A stretch of 64,000 nt of DNA from contig PJER01000003.1 of NCBI GenBank assembly GCA_002825465.1, positions 62,001 through 126,000 on the forward strand. The letters are read 5' to 3'. The stretch comes from Candidatus Thorarchaeota archaeon MP8T_1 (GTDB lineage: Archaea > Asgardarchaeota > Thorarchaeia > Thorarchaeales > Thorarchaeaceae). The translations under genes and the position numbers were made by a program. The notes under the pieces were generated by a model that was not told the DNA's origin, ran no database searches, and worked only from the letters and a program-made list of their open reading frames with translations. This document shows positions 42,445 to 50,786 of this stretch, piece after piece. Positions within the stretch are counted from its first letter, which is position 1. The number at the start of each line of letters is the position of its first letter.

Positions 42445-43143
42445 TTACATCATCCTCTTCATGATATGTAATACTTGTGCACGTGCTTGATCAAGAATGG
42501 AAGAAGTTGGATTTTCCATCCGACCAAGTTCACTATCTTCAGGTAGAGGCTCTCCTCCAAGGAACATGGCTTCACTTACGATGTTCATCATCTCTACAGG
42601 TGGTAAGACAGCACAAACATACTTTTCACCTACTTTCATATTCGGAAGGTTAGTGACAATCTTCCAAATATGTTTGTCATCAGTACAACGACATTCGGTA
42701 AGGTGCTTTGAGTCAGGAATTGGATTGACCTGTCTAATCTCTACAACCAATATTTCAACAGCACGACCAGGTTCATCATCGTAAACACGCAATTTACGTT
42801 GAAAATCTTCAATAATTCTTAAGGAATAGTATACCTCCGACAAGGTGAGAGAATCTTTTGTGGTAGCAGGCTTGAATCCAGAGGTTTTTATCGCGTTGTC
42901 AATTAACTGCCTGAATTTAGTAAAATTCTCGACGATCTTTTTAGTCGCATCAAGATCTGCCAATTGTTCCGGTGTAACATAGGAGTATTTTACCTCATAA
43001 AACAGACTTCCAGCTTGATGTAGAATTTCTGCAAGCTTCGAATACTCAATGTGAAACTTTAACTTCCGATTGCTAATGATTTCATTCAATCTACGAATGG
43101 CATCTTCCATCACTATGACCCTAGCGTCCTTTGCAGTGTCCAT
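42445..43143 (-). CDS. Protein with C-terminal EMAP/tRNA-binding OB-fold
   Basis: 232 residues from the ATG at 43143 (GGTGAA 7 nt upstream; TTG 43155 possible). The N-terminal ~125 residues are helical. Residues ~128-215 form a tRNA_bind/EMAP-II-type OB-fold: VVEIRQVNPIPDSKHLTECRC, HIWKIVTNLPNMKVGEKYVC and NIVSEAMFLGG are the family strands. Stand-alone proteins of this type bind tRNA or synthetases in trans. Overlaps no neighbour but is contiguous with the MazG-like gene. Confidence 0.82.
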   Translation of the reverse strand: MDTAKDARVIVMEDAIRRLNEIISNRKLKFHIEYSKLAEILHQAGSLFYEVKYSYVTPEQLADLDATKKIVENFTKFRQLIDNAIKTSGFKPATTKDSLTLSEVYYSLRIIEDFQRKLRVYDDEPGRAVEILVVEIRQVNPIPDSKHLTECRCTDDKHIWKIVTNLPNMKVGEKYVCAVLPPVEMMNIVSEAMFLGGEPLPEDSELGRMENPTSSILDQARAQVLHIMKRMM

Positions 43144-43191
43144 GGATTTCACCAATATTGAGCATGTTTGCCCTCTAGATAAACCTCACCA

Positions 43192-43881
43192 ATGAAAGAG
43201 GAGGCCACACGAAATTCTATAAAGCCATGTGCGTTATTCGACAAGACTAAACTGGAGGAGATTTGCCCTTTGATACAGGCTGTCTACATATTGGTCGCTG
43301 ATAGCGGGTTATGTGTTCTTGATCGTAAGTACGGAGAAGCAGACATGGACCCTAATCTTATCAGTGGATTCCTTACTGCTCTTATTCAGTTTGGACGCGA
43401 ACTCAGTGATGGAAATCGAGTTCATGTCATAGATTTTGGGGCATTTGATATCTGTCTATCATTGAAGGATAACATCATTGTTGCAGCTACCGTCGACAAA
43501 GTAGATGATGGAAACGCAGCAATGGCAGTCCTAGCAGAAGTGAATAATGCCTTTACAAAAGACTATGGTGATATGTTAAACGAATGGGATGGAAATCTAG
43601 AACCATTTGAGAGATTCTACACGAAGTTGGACAACATCACTAAGAATGGTCGTGCCTCTGAAACAAAAATTGTAGTTCCAGTACTCAAAGGGAAAGTATC
43701 TCCCATGCTTGTGAGACTAGGTCAGATGACACAAGAAACCTATGATGTTGCTAAGATGTGTGAAGGAAAGTTGACTGCACGTGATATAGCAGATCAGTTA
43801 GGACAACATATGAAAGAAGTCCAAAAATCACTCAATACTCTTGAAGATATGAAGATTCTTGAGTGGAGAGAAATAGGATAG
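43192..43881 (+). CDS. Longin-like domain protein with C-terminal winged helix
   Basis: 229 residues. Residues ~25-130 follow the longin/roadblock-type pattern: a strand with VYILVADSGLCVLDRKYG, a helix LISGFLTALIQFGRELSD, strands VHVIDFGAFDICLSLKDNIIVAATVD and a helix AAMAVLAEVNNAFTKDYGD. Such domains are abundant in Asgard archaea and work with small GTPases in eukaryotic trafficking. Residues ~170-229 look like a winged helix (TARDIADQLGQHMKEVQKSLNTLEDMKIL). No GTPase is in the window. A sensor-plus-DNA-binding role is inference. Confidence 0.78.
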   Translation: MKEEATRNSIKPCALFDKTKLEEICPLIQAVYILVADSGLCVLDRKYGEADMDPNLISGFLTALIQFGRELSDGNRVHVIDFGAFDICLSLKDNIIVAATVDKVDDGNAAMAVLAEVNNAFTKDYGDMLNEWDGNLEPFERFYTKLDNITKNGRASETKIVVPVLKGKVSPMLVRLGQMTQETYDVAKMCEGKLTARDIADQLGQHMKEVQKSLNTLEDMKILEWREIG

Positions 43882-43940
43882 CCTTAGACCTACTACCAAT
43901 TCTTTACTAAGAATAATCTCTATGTAGTTTTGATTGAGTG

Positions 43941-44669
43941 TTATCCTGATTGACCCCACTCATTTCCTGCGGCTATTAGAATCAAACCAATTACGATAAG
44001 TCCAGGCGCTAGAACCCCAGGAATAGCAGTTGGATTTGACCAAGTACTGAACAAGAGATCGCCCATTGGATATCGAATTGCATGAATTACTCTACCTGCG
44101 AATAGAATGAAGAATCCTAGTCCAAGGAAAAAGTTGGATCTTCGTAACATTCCACCGGATTGATATGCGAGATACCAAAATAGTAATGGAATGAATAGGG
44201 CATATATTGCTCCAAATCCACCTGAGAGTAGACTTCTTGTGGTTGAATCCAATTGGACGAATCCAAGGATAATAGCAATTATAACTGCAGGGATTGCAAA
44301 TCCAATTTGAGCTTCTTTTTTGCCAAAGATCAGGAATCCAGCAGTTGCAGAAAGTGTAGCTAGTGCTAGCCATTGTATGAGGGAACCTGCCATGAGCCAG
44401 AAAGGCGACTCACCAAAGAATGGGACATTATATGGTGCAGTGAAGTTTACCAAGCTATTGGGATCAGCATAAAAGTCGCCAACAAAATAGAAACATCGGC
44501 CTATAGCAAGCAATAGGAAGAACATTGCCATAGCAAACTGGAATGGATTTCTAGTGTCCCTCCATCGAAAGAATAACAGGAATATAAAGAGGAAAAAGTA
44601 ATACCCAACAACCAGAAACCAAAGTCCCGCATGTACTTCTCGAACTATCATATCGACTGTTTGCATCAT
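43941..44669 (-). CDS. Seven-helix membrane protein, unknown
   Basis: 242 residues, or 241 if the second Met is used. Seven hydrophobic helices are evenly spaced, with conserved-looking polar residues inside helices (HAGLWF, GRCFYFVGDF, GRVIHAIRYP). The even spacing recalls seven-helix receptor or rhodopsin-like folds, but no retinal lysine signature is visible in the last helix. Function unknown. It starts 139 nt from a divergent gene. Confidence 0.68.
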   Translation of the reverse strand: MMQTVDMIVREVHAGLWFLVVGYYFFLFIFLLFFRWRDTRNPFQFAMAMFFLLLAIGRCFYFVGDFYADPNSLVNFTAPYNVPFFGESPFWLMAGSLIQWLALATLSATAGFLIFGKKEAQIGFAIPAVIIAIILGFVQLDSTTRSLLSGGFGAIYALFIPLLFWYLAYQSGGMLRRSNFFLGLGFFILFAGRVIHAIRYPMGDLLFSTWSNPTAIPGVLAPGLIVIGLILIAAGNEWGQSG

Positions 44670-44808
44670 GGAAATAGCTCCATCCTAATCCTTCTATCTA
44701 AAAATAGACTGCGCGCCAACAAATAAAGATATTCCGCGCCCCTTGTTTAAGCGCGATACACATAGACAATCTCTATATTTGCAATTGATGCTCATAGAAA
44801 TGGTGTAG

Positions 44809-45213
44809 ATGACGTCAAGACCTACTTGGAAATTAATCAAAGATGACTCTAGTGTCGATGAGTTCATTGATATACGACGAATAGTAGGTAATCAAGTGAT
44901 TAGAGCATATCTTATTGATGAGATAGTGAATAGTCATAGAATTGAGAGAATTTCTGGTAAACTAAGAGGCCCGAAGAATGAGTTTAAGGACTTCGCAAAA
45001 TATCTGATAGTCAAAATCAATAAAGGAGATTCAAAATACAGAATACTCGTAGAAGCGGGAGTTTATGAGAATCTTAGAATAGTTGGAACTGATTCTGAAG
45101 AACTCACTAAGAAGTCACGAGATGAAGTAATTCAGATATTTACCGAAGCACTTCAAGAACCTGAAAAGTATGACACAAGAGTGTTTCTCAGTACTGATAC
45201 TGAAGTAAAATGA
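44809..45213 (+). CDS. Small soluble protein, unknown
   Basis: 134 residues, alpha/beta, no recognised motif, signal or cysteine. It is followed 10 nt later by a small zinc-ribbon-like protein on the same strand, so the two probably form an operon. A GC-rich cluster (GCGCG three times within 44711-44755) lies in its upstream region, unusual in this AT-rich sequence. Confidence 0.65.
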   Translation: MTSRPTWKLIKDDSSVDEFIDIRRIVGNQVIRAYLIDEIVNSHRIERISGKLRGPKNEFKDFAKYLIVKINKGDSKYRILVEAGVYENLRIVGTDSEELTKKSRDEVIQIFTEALQEPEKYDTRVFLSTDTEVK

Positions 45214-45223
45214 GGATGATCTA

Positions 45224-45415
45224 ATGTTTGAGCGATATGCAAAATGCCCGATTTGTGATAAAAGAACTGTATTAAGAGTTCCACCAGATGTCATCAAAAA
45301 TGCAACACGTTTCCCCTATACTGTGAAAGTCAAACATGATGATCATTATTTCTATATCAATTTGGATAGTCAAGCTTGGATTACAGATATTTTACATCCA
45401 GAACTTGTTGAATGA
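45224..45415 (+). CDS. Small protein with CPIC motif
   Basis: 63 residues, ATG 10 nt after the previous stop. One CPIC near residues 8-11 could supply half of a zinc knuckle; only two cysteines are visible, so full metal binding would need histidines (HDDHYF, residues 43-48) or dimerisation. The rest is beta-rich. Its stop lies 2 nt from that of the convergent PAC2 gene. Function unknown. Confidence 0.65.
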   Translation: MFERYAKCPICDKRTVLRVPPDVIKNATRFPYTVKVKHDDHYFYINLDSQAWITDILHPELVE

Positions 45416-45416
45416 T

Positions 45417-46211
45417 CTAACCAATATACATGTCAGATGGATTATCGCCATCATCGGATTCAGCTTCTACCTTTCGAACTATCTCTTGTTTTGCCCATTC
45501 GATGAACTCAATGACTTTTGCAATGTTTGGAGTCATTACATCCAAGTCTACATTGATACCAACTAGGTCAACCAATCTTTCAAGAATAGCTTTTGCTGCA
45601 CGATAATCTCCTTTGATAACCCCAAGTGTTTCACCTAGTATACAGGCACTTTCAATATTGTACATAGATGATGCCCATGTTGGAATAATCCCATTTGCAC
45701 CAACAATGACTCCCTCATCAGTTACTACAGTGTTTAAACCATTTGAAACAGTGTTCAGTAATTTCTCAGAACTTGCTGAAACATAGATTCGAGGCTCTTC
45801 TGGATAAGATTTGAAATATTCTTCATAGCCTTGTTCGTACGCTGCAAGAGAATACATGGTAGAAACTCCAAGGTTATCAAATTCCTTTGCAACAAAGTCT
45901 GCATATTCGTATACTCCTGTGCTACTAGATGGTTGAAAATCAGCAGTTAGAAAAAGAAGGTCATGGGGTTCATCAGGAGCAGCTCGATATACATGGACTG
46001 TTGTTTTTGGAATGTTGGTAATTCCCTTATTCACAATGACACGGGGAGGGAAGTCCATACTGTATAGATCCATGAAATGTTCAGCATCTAGAAGCTGAGA
46101 AAGAGTCTCTATAGCTATCTTTCCTACACTAGCAATACCTGGAAGGGCAACTATACCGATAGGAGATTTTAGTGAATCTTTTCCTAATTCCATGAATCTA
46201 CGCGCGTACAT
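45417..46211 (-). CDS. PAC2-family protein (proteasome assembly chaperone-like)
   Basis: 264 residues. The family shows as GIVALPGIASVGKIAIETL at the start, HDLLFLTADFQPSSSTGVYEYADFVAKEF, YSLAAYEQGY, VVTDEGVIVGANGIIPTWA and a final helical stretch (CILGETLGVIKGDYRAAKAILERL). PAC2 proteins in archaea are homologues of proteasome assembly chaperones and may also act as ligases or chaperones; the exact role here is untested. An in-frame Met7 is an alternative start. Confidence 0.85.
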   Translation of the reverse strand: MYARRFMELGKDSLKSPIGIVALPGIASVGKIAIETLSQLLDAEHFMDLYSMDFPPRVIVNKGITNIPKTTVHVYRAAPDEPHDLLFLTADFQPSSSTGVYEYADFVAKEFDNLGVSTMYSLAAYEQGYEEYFKSYPEEPRIYVSASSEKLLNTVSNGLNTVVTDEGVIVGANGIIPTWASSMYNIESACILGETLGVIKGDYRAAKAILERLVDLVGINVDLDVMTPNIAKVIEFIEWAKQEIVRKVEAESDDGDNPSDMYIG

Positions 46212-46249
46212 GCTTTTCTATACCCAGTGTAACCATATGGTACTATCGG

Positions 46250-47002
46250 TTAAAGATTGTAGAATCGCTTAGCACTTTTAGTGGTACTAGCTGCAACAAC
46301 TTCGAGAGGGACATCTAAGATTTTACTCAGAGATTCACATCCATAACGGATATTCGCAGGTTCATTTCTATCTTGAGTGGGAGATAGATACGGACCATCG
46401 GTTTCTAACAAGATTTGCTCTAATGGGAGAATCTCTGCAGATCGTATGCGATTTCGATATTTACTGAAATTGGCTGGTAATGTTATGAACCACCCATTAT
46501 CTGCAACTCTTTGAGATACGTCAGGATCCCCGTCAAAACAATGCATGAGAACCGGACCAGAGAACTTTGATTCAAGAATCTCTGTAGCACGCAACTCAGC
46601 CTTTCTGGAGTGTATCACAATTGGTAGATTTAACTCAGTAGCAATATCAATGAATTTTGAAAAGATCGGTTCCTGTGCTTTTCTTGCCCGAGGTTCTTTT
46701 ACCCAGTGATAGTCCAATCCCACCTCTCCAATTGCAACGATTTCAGACGAGTATTTCCGAATGAGTGTTATAATCTGTTCAGCCTCATCCATTGTGACTT
46801 GTGATGCAGAACAACCTGCAGAGTGATGAATAAAATCGGGGTGTTTCTTCAGAATGCCTAATGTCTGTCTAAAGGATGCAGGGCTAATAGATGAGGTCAC
46901 CATCCCCACAAGACCAGCATCTCGTGCTCTTTGAATTATGTTCTCGCGATCATTTCTAAAGTGCTTCATATCGATATGAGTATGTGCATCAAACATCTCC
47001 AT
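46250..47002 (-). CDS. tatD: TatD-family metal-dependent deoxyribonuclease
   Basis: 250 residues from the ATG at 47002, chosen because GGAG lies 8 nt upstream (an upstream Met at 47026 exists). TIM-barrel metal motifs: FDAHTHID (HxH), IGEVGLDYHW (Glu), LPIVIHSRKA (His), VLMHCFDGD (His) and LLETDGPYLSP (Asp). These are typical of TatD DNases acting in DNA fragmentation and repair. Single gene between convergent and divergent neighbours. Confidence 0.9.
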   Translation of the reverse strand: MEMFDAHTHIDMKHFRNDRENIIQRARDAGLVGMVTSSISPASFRQTLGILKKHPDFIHHSAGCSASQVTMDEAEQIITLIRKYSSEIVAIGEVGLDYHWVKEPRARKAQEPIFSKFIDIATELNLPIVIHSRKAELRATEILESKFSGPVLMHCFDGDPDVSQRVADNGWFITLPANFSKYRNRIRSAEILPLEQILLETDGPYLSPTQDRNEPANIRYGCESLSKILDVPLEVVAASTTKSAKRFYNL

Positions 47003-47080
47003 TGACGTATTCTCCACATTACACATCTAAACGAGACTCCTTTAATTATCGATTGTTGTGGTCTTTCAACGGGACCAATA

Positions 47081-47983
47081 ATGTCAGATGATGTAAATGA
47101 ACGCCTACGAGATAAGACAATGCAAATCGTCGCATTGAATCAAAAGATGGAAGCACTTCAGGCACAATTAGGGGGGTCTCAAAAAAGAGCAAATCAGTTG
47201 GGCACACAAATCACTGAGCTTGAACAGACAATAGCCCAGAAGGATTCTGAAATTCAAATGCTTAAGACTCAATTGTCAAAGACACAAGGAGCATTAGACA
47301 CCGTAGGAAAGGAAATGCAAGGAATTAAAGCAGAGCAGTCTCAGCTACTTGCAAAGAAACGACCAGAGGTTGTTGGAGCATCAGTAAAGGATGAACTGAA
47401 ACTAGCTGAGATGACGATTGAGAGATTGCGTTCAGATTTGAAGCAGTTTTCCCATGTAGCTACAGAAGTGTTGAATCATGAAGATGGAGCACATGATAGG
47501 TTGAAACAAATTCTCCTAGAGGTCGGTGATCCAAAGTATCGTATCTTGAATATGGTTCTAGCAAAGAAGTCTATCCGTATAGAGGAGATTGCTGCAAGTC
47601 TAGTAATTGATATGACAGAGGCACTCAGACATGTAGATGAGCTTCAAGCAGCTGGCGAGGTCCAAATTAGAGATGGAAATACTATCCTACCAGCACAGAA
47701 GTATCTAGAATTAAAGGTTCCAAAAGACAAATGGATGATTATAGAACCAGCAGATGTCTTCCAAGAATTAGAAGAATTCGTTGGAAAGACTGATGATACA
47801 CCGAGTATAGTTGATGCGATAGAAACTGCTGTGGAAATAATCGAGCAGAAATTAGCTCGAAGTGGAGCACTTATCTTTCAAATGAGACGTACTGCAGAAT
47901 CCTGGAAAAAACAAGGTGGAAACAGCGAAGAACTTCAATACACAATCAAGGATTGGAAAGGGCGAGCACAAGCTTTGGGTTAA
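47081..47983 (+). CDS. Coiled-coil protein with winged-helix-like middle domain
   Basis: 300 residues. The first ~95 residues are a long coiled coil (heptads in MEALQAQLGG ... IAQKDSEIQMLKTQLSKTQ). From ~150 a winged helix follows (YRILNMVLAKKSIRIEEIAASLVIDMTEALRHVDELQAAGEV). A helical C-terminus carries VDAIETAVEIIEQKLARSG. Cytoplasmic. Possibly a chromosome- or transcription-associated factor; not recognised. Its stop TTAA is shared with the convergent PDCD5 gene. Confidence 0.75.
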   Translation: MSDDVNERLRDKTMQIVALNQKMEALQAQLGGSQKRANQLGTQITELEQTIAQKDSEIQMLKTQLSKTQGALDTVGKEMQGIKAEQSQLLAKKRPEVVGASVKDELKLAEMTIERLRSDLKQFSHVATEVLNHEDGAHDRLKQILLEVGDPKYRILNMVLAKKSIRIEEIAASLVIDMTEALRHVDELQAAGEVQIRDGNTILPAQKYLELKVPKDKWMIIEPADVFQELEEFVGKTDDTPSIVDAIETAVEIIEQKLARSGALIFQMRRTAESWKKQGGNSEELQYTIKDWKGRAQALG

Positions 47984-48378
47984 TCTTCCTTGCCATTATC
48001 TTTGATTGCTTCACGAACATAAGCACCAAAATCAGATGTTTCTCCATCTCGTTGAACACGAATCTTGGGACCTTCTCCCTTGAGCTGGCGCTCTATGTAC
48101 ATAACATCTAATTGCTTCACAACCTGACGGAAACCTCTGTAGACAATTAAGTATAGGATGATTTCTTCGATACGGTTTCCAATGTGAGACTCGGTGTTCT
48201 TAAGATGATCAAGATATGCGAGCGCATCTGCATCAAGAAATCGTTTGAGGAGTTTCTCACGTTCAGCTCCGACCTTTTCTTCCTTCTCACGTGTTGCCTG
48301 TAATTGCTTCTCACGTGCCACTAGCTCAGCCATTTTCTTTCTTCGTATGATAGCTAGCTCAGTATCATCGTCGGTCAG
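47980..48378 (-). CDS. PDCD5-family DNA-binding protein; probable CUG start
   Basis: The family core is plain: EKLLKRFLDADALAYLDHLK, then HIGNRIEEIILYLIVYRG, QLDVMYIERQLKG and RDGETSDFGAYV. Starting at the ATG 48333 (117 residues) would cut off the conserved first helix. Upstream, in frame, the sequence reads LTDDDTELAIIRRKKMAEL, the typical PDCD5 N-terminus. No ATG/GTG/TTG is available, but CTG at 48378 lies 7 nt after GAGGT. I therefore extend to 132 residues. PDCD5 proteins bind DNA and possibly chaperonins; archaeal function is uncertain. Confidence 0.82.
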   Translation of the reverse strand: MTDDDTELAIIRRKKMAELVAREKQLQATREKEEKVGAEREKLLKRFLDADALAYLDHLKNTESHIGNRIEEIILYLIVYRGFRQVVKQLDVMYIERQLKGEGPKIRVQRDGETSDFGAYVREAIKDNGKED

Positions 48379-48490
48379 TTGAGGAACCTCAAGATTTTTC
48401 GCCTTTCGAGCACAGTTAAATATAACGATACAACGAGAGTGGGTTTTTTAACCTCTATGCAAAGAAGCAAGTAGAAGAACGGAGCGATTC

Positions 48491-49441
48491 ATGTTGTCAA
48501 AAGCCGGAAAATGCACATGGTTAGGCATAGATGACAATGGAAAAGATCGATGCCGACTTCGAGGACAGAAACTTCCACAATCAGAAGTGTCTGCAAAATG
48601 CATGAAACCAGATCTTGCCACTATCTGTGCTGATGCATACAGCTCCTTATCTAGAGGACAAGAAGCAATCTACAAGAATAGTACAGATGCATTTCCTTGG
48701 TTAATTGAATCAGCAACTCAATTTGAGAATCTTGGTGAAATCGATAATGCAATCTCTGCTTACACCAAGGCAATCCATTTCGCTAACAAGAATGACTTAG
48801 CGGAGAAAGCATATGATTTCTTCAGAGCTGCCAGAACTGCATACGAGAAGGGATTAGAAGAAAAAGATCCGTCTCTGAAGGATCCGGCTATTAAAGACAA
48901 CCTAGTAAAAGCTGGACAGGCAATCATCGACAAGATGCGAAGGTTAAGTGAAAGATCAGACCTAACTGATATGCAATCTGAACTAAAGGCAGCTGTTCTG
49001 GGTGGGGTTTCACTTAAGAAAGCGCAAACAGAACAAACACGAGAACCTAGAGACCTCATCATTAGTCATGGGAGATCCCTCTATGAGAAAAAAGGTGAAG
49101 AATACAAGGATGGTGCAAAATCATACATCGAATCAGGTATGACCAAGAATGCAGTAATTCTTGCATGTATGGGAGCCCTCTCAGATCTAATGCTCGGAAG
49201 ACCAAAGGAGGGAATGGCGTATCTAACAGGTATTGCATCGTCTACTGGAAAGAGTCAAGTCTTCAATGAGCATCCCTGTTTCGAGTGGACAAAACTTGTC
49301 TTCAAAGCTCTAATCAGTAGAGATGCAAATCTTATGGTATCTGTCAACAAGCTGTTTCTTGAAATTCCATGGTCCTTTAAGGATGATAGAGAATTTGCAC
49401 GCAGAGTTATGGAATCTGTAGAACGAAGGATTACTGCGTGA
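48491..49441 (+). CDS. TPR/alpha-solenoid protein with N-terminal cysteine module
   Basis: 316 residues, GGAG 6 nt upstream. The first ~50 residues carry four cysteines (C8, C21, C37, C46) suited to a small metal knuckle. Then helical hairpins of TPR/SNAP-like type (FENLGEIDNAISAYTKAIHFANKND, KAYDFFRAARTAYEKGLEE) and more helices to the end. It resembles SNAP-like or TPR proteins of Asgard genomes, but this is weak similarity only. It overlaps the convergent methyltransferase gene by 11 nt. Confidence 0.72.
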   Translation: MLSKAGKCTWLGIDDNGKDRCRLRGQKLPQSEVSAKCMKPDLATICADAYSSLSRGQEAIYKNSTDAFPWLIESATQFENLGEIDNAISAYTKAIHFANKNDLAEKAYDFFRAARTAYEKGLEEKDPSLKDPAIKDNLVKAGQAIIDKMRRLSERSDLTDMQSELKAAVLGGVSLKKAQTEQTREPRDLIISHGRSLYEKKGEEYKDGAKSYIESGMTKNAVILACMGALSDLMLGRPKEGMAYLTGIASSTGKSQVFNEHPCFEWTKLVFKALISRDANLMVSVNKLFLEIPWSFKDDREFARRVMESVERRITA

Positions 49442-50741
49442 TTCTCATTCTTGCAATAAAAAATCCACTCGTATTATGTTTGTTAGGAAATAGACGCCTT
49501 ACATATTTGGAACAAATAAATCGGGGATATCCACGGTTTCCAAAAGGATAAGGTTCCAACAGCTCAATTTTATGGTGTTTCATTGCAGAATCAATTTGAG
49601 ACTCACCTTCATGTGGGAGAATTGAGCAGGTTGAGAATACAATCTCAGTGCCAGGGCTGTCTGCATATGCAGTTAGGATTCCATCAAGAATCTTGTTTTG
49701 AATTGTCATTAAAGCAAATAGTGATTCCTTATTCAATCGCCATTTAAAGGATGGATATGATTGAAGGATTCCAGTGGAAGTACACGGAGCATCAATAAGA
49801 ATCCTATCAGCATCTGTAATAATAGGCTGTGTGGCATCAGCTTGAAGCCATTTCACATTTGGAATTTTCAATTTTTCAGCTCTCGCACGAGCTTTTCTTA
49901 CCCGTTCTTCATACACATCTGTAGCGATTATTTCTCCAGTACCTTGCATCATTTCAGCAATATACTGGGTTTTCATTCCTGGTGCTGCACATGAATCCCA
50001 GATTTTCTCTCCAGGTTGGGGATTTAGAGATTGCACAGTGATAATACTGGCAAGGTCTTGGATAATAATTCGACCTTCCTGAAAATTCGTTGAACTCACA
50101 ATCTGATCTATTCCTGAAGTTACTCGATATAGGTTTGAAAACATAGATTCTTGTTCCAATTCAATGTCTGATAGAGATTTGACAATGGATTCTGATCCCT
50201 TGCTAAATTGATTAGGGCGGAGGTAGTAGTGACGTTTTTGATTGTTTGCATTCAATAGATCAACTGTGTCCTCCAAAGAGAGATTCTCAAGTAATGTCTT
50301 GACAATGAATGTTGGATGAGAATATAATAGACTCAATCTATTCACATCAGGCATCTTTTGGAAGATATCACTAAGGTCTTGAGATATTACTTTCCTCAGA
50401 TTTCTCTCATATTTTTTCAAATGTGGATATAAATCAAATAATTGACCGATATCAGATTTGAGCCATTTTATTTCGTAGAGAATTAGACGTAGTATGTTCT
50501 TATCTTCAATACTCATATCTTTGACAAGATGTCGTCCAACGAATTTTGAAAGTAGATAATCAATGGTATTTCTAAATCTAATAATCGAAAGTGCTAAGGA
50601 TTGAATGTGAATTAGAGAATCAACTGAATCAGGTGAAGTGGTTTGCATCTCTCGAAGTAGAGTCTTCATAGAGGTTGAGGATTTCTCAAATCGATTCAGA
50701 GCCTCAATTACATCTTTTCTGTCAGACGATTTTTGATTCAT
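49431..50741 (-). CDS. RsmB/NOP2/SUN-family RNA m5C methyltransferase
   Basis: 436 residues. An N-terminal all-helical NusB-like domain (to ~150) is followed by the SAM-dependent methyltransferase: IWDSCAAPGMKTQYIAEM (SAM loop), IIATDVYEERVRKAR, ILIDAPCTSTGI with the release cysteine, and VFSTCSILPHEGE with the catalytic cysteine of motif IV/VI. It transfers methyl to C5 of cytosine in rRNA or tRNA. The architecture is that of bacterial RsmB; the target cannot be named. Confidence 0.9.
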   Translation of the reverse strand: MNQKSSDRKDVIEALNRFEKSSTSMKTLLREMQTTSPDSVDSLIHIQSLALSIIRFRNTIDYLLSKFVGRHLVKDMSIEDKNILRLILYEIKWLKSDIGQLFDLYPHLKKYERNLRKVISQDLSDIFQKMPDVNRLSLLYSHPTFIVKTLLENLSLEDTVDLLNANNQKRHYYLRPNQFSKGSESIVKSLSDIELEQESMFSNLYRVTSGIDQIVSSTNFQEGRIIIQDLASIITVQSLNPQPGEKIWDSCAAPGMKTQYIAEMMQGTGEIIATDVYEERVRKARARAEKLKIPNVKWLQADATQPIITDADRILIDAPCTSTGILQSYPSFKWRLNKESLFALMTIQNKILDGILTAYADSPGTEIVFSTCSILPHEGESQIDSAMKHHKIELLEPYPFGNRGYPRFICSKYVRRLFPNKHNTSGFFIARMRITQ

Positions 50742-50786
50742 TCCGAACTATTGAGATACTTTGTCATTGTTCAATCTTGTTATCCA

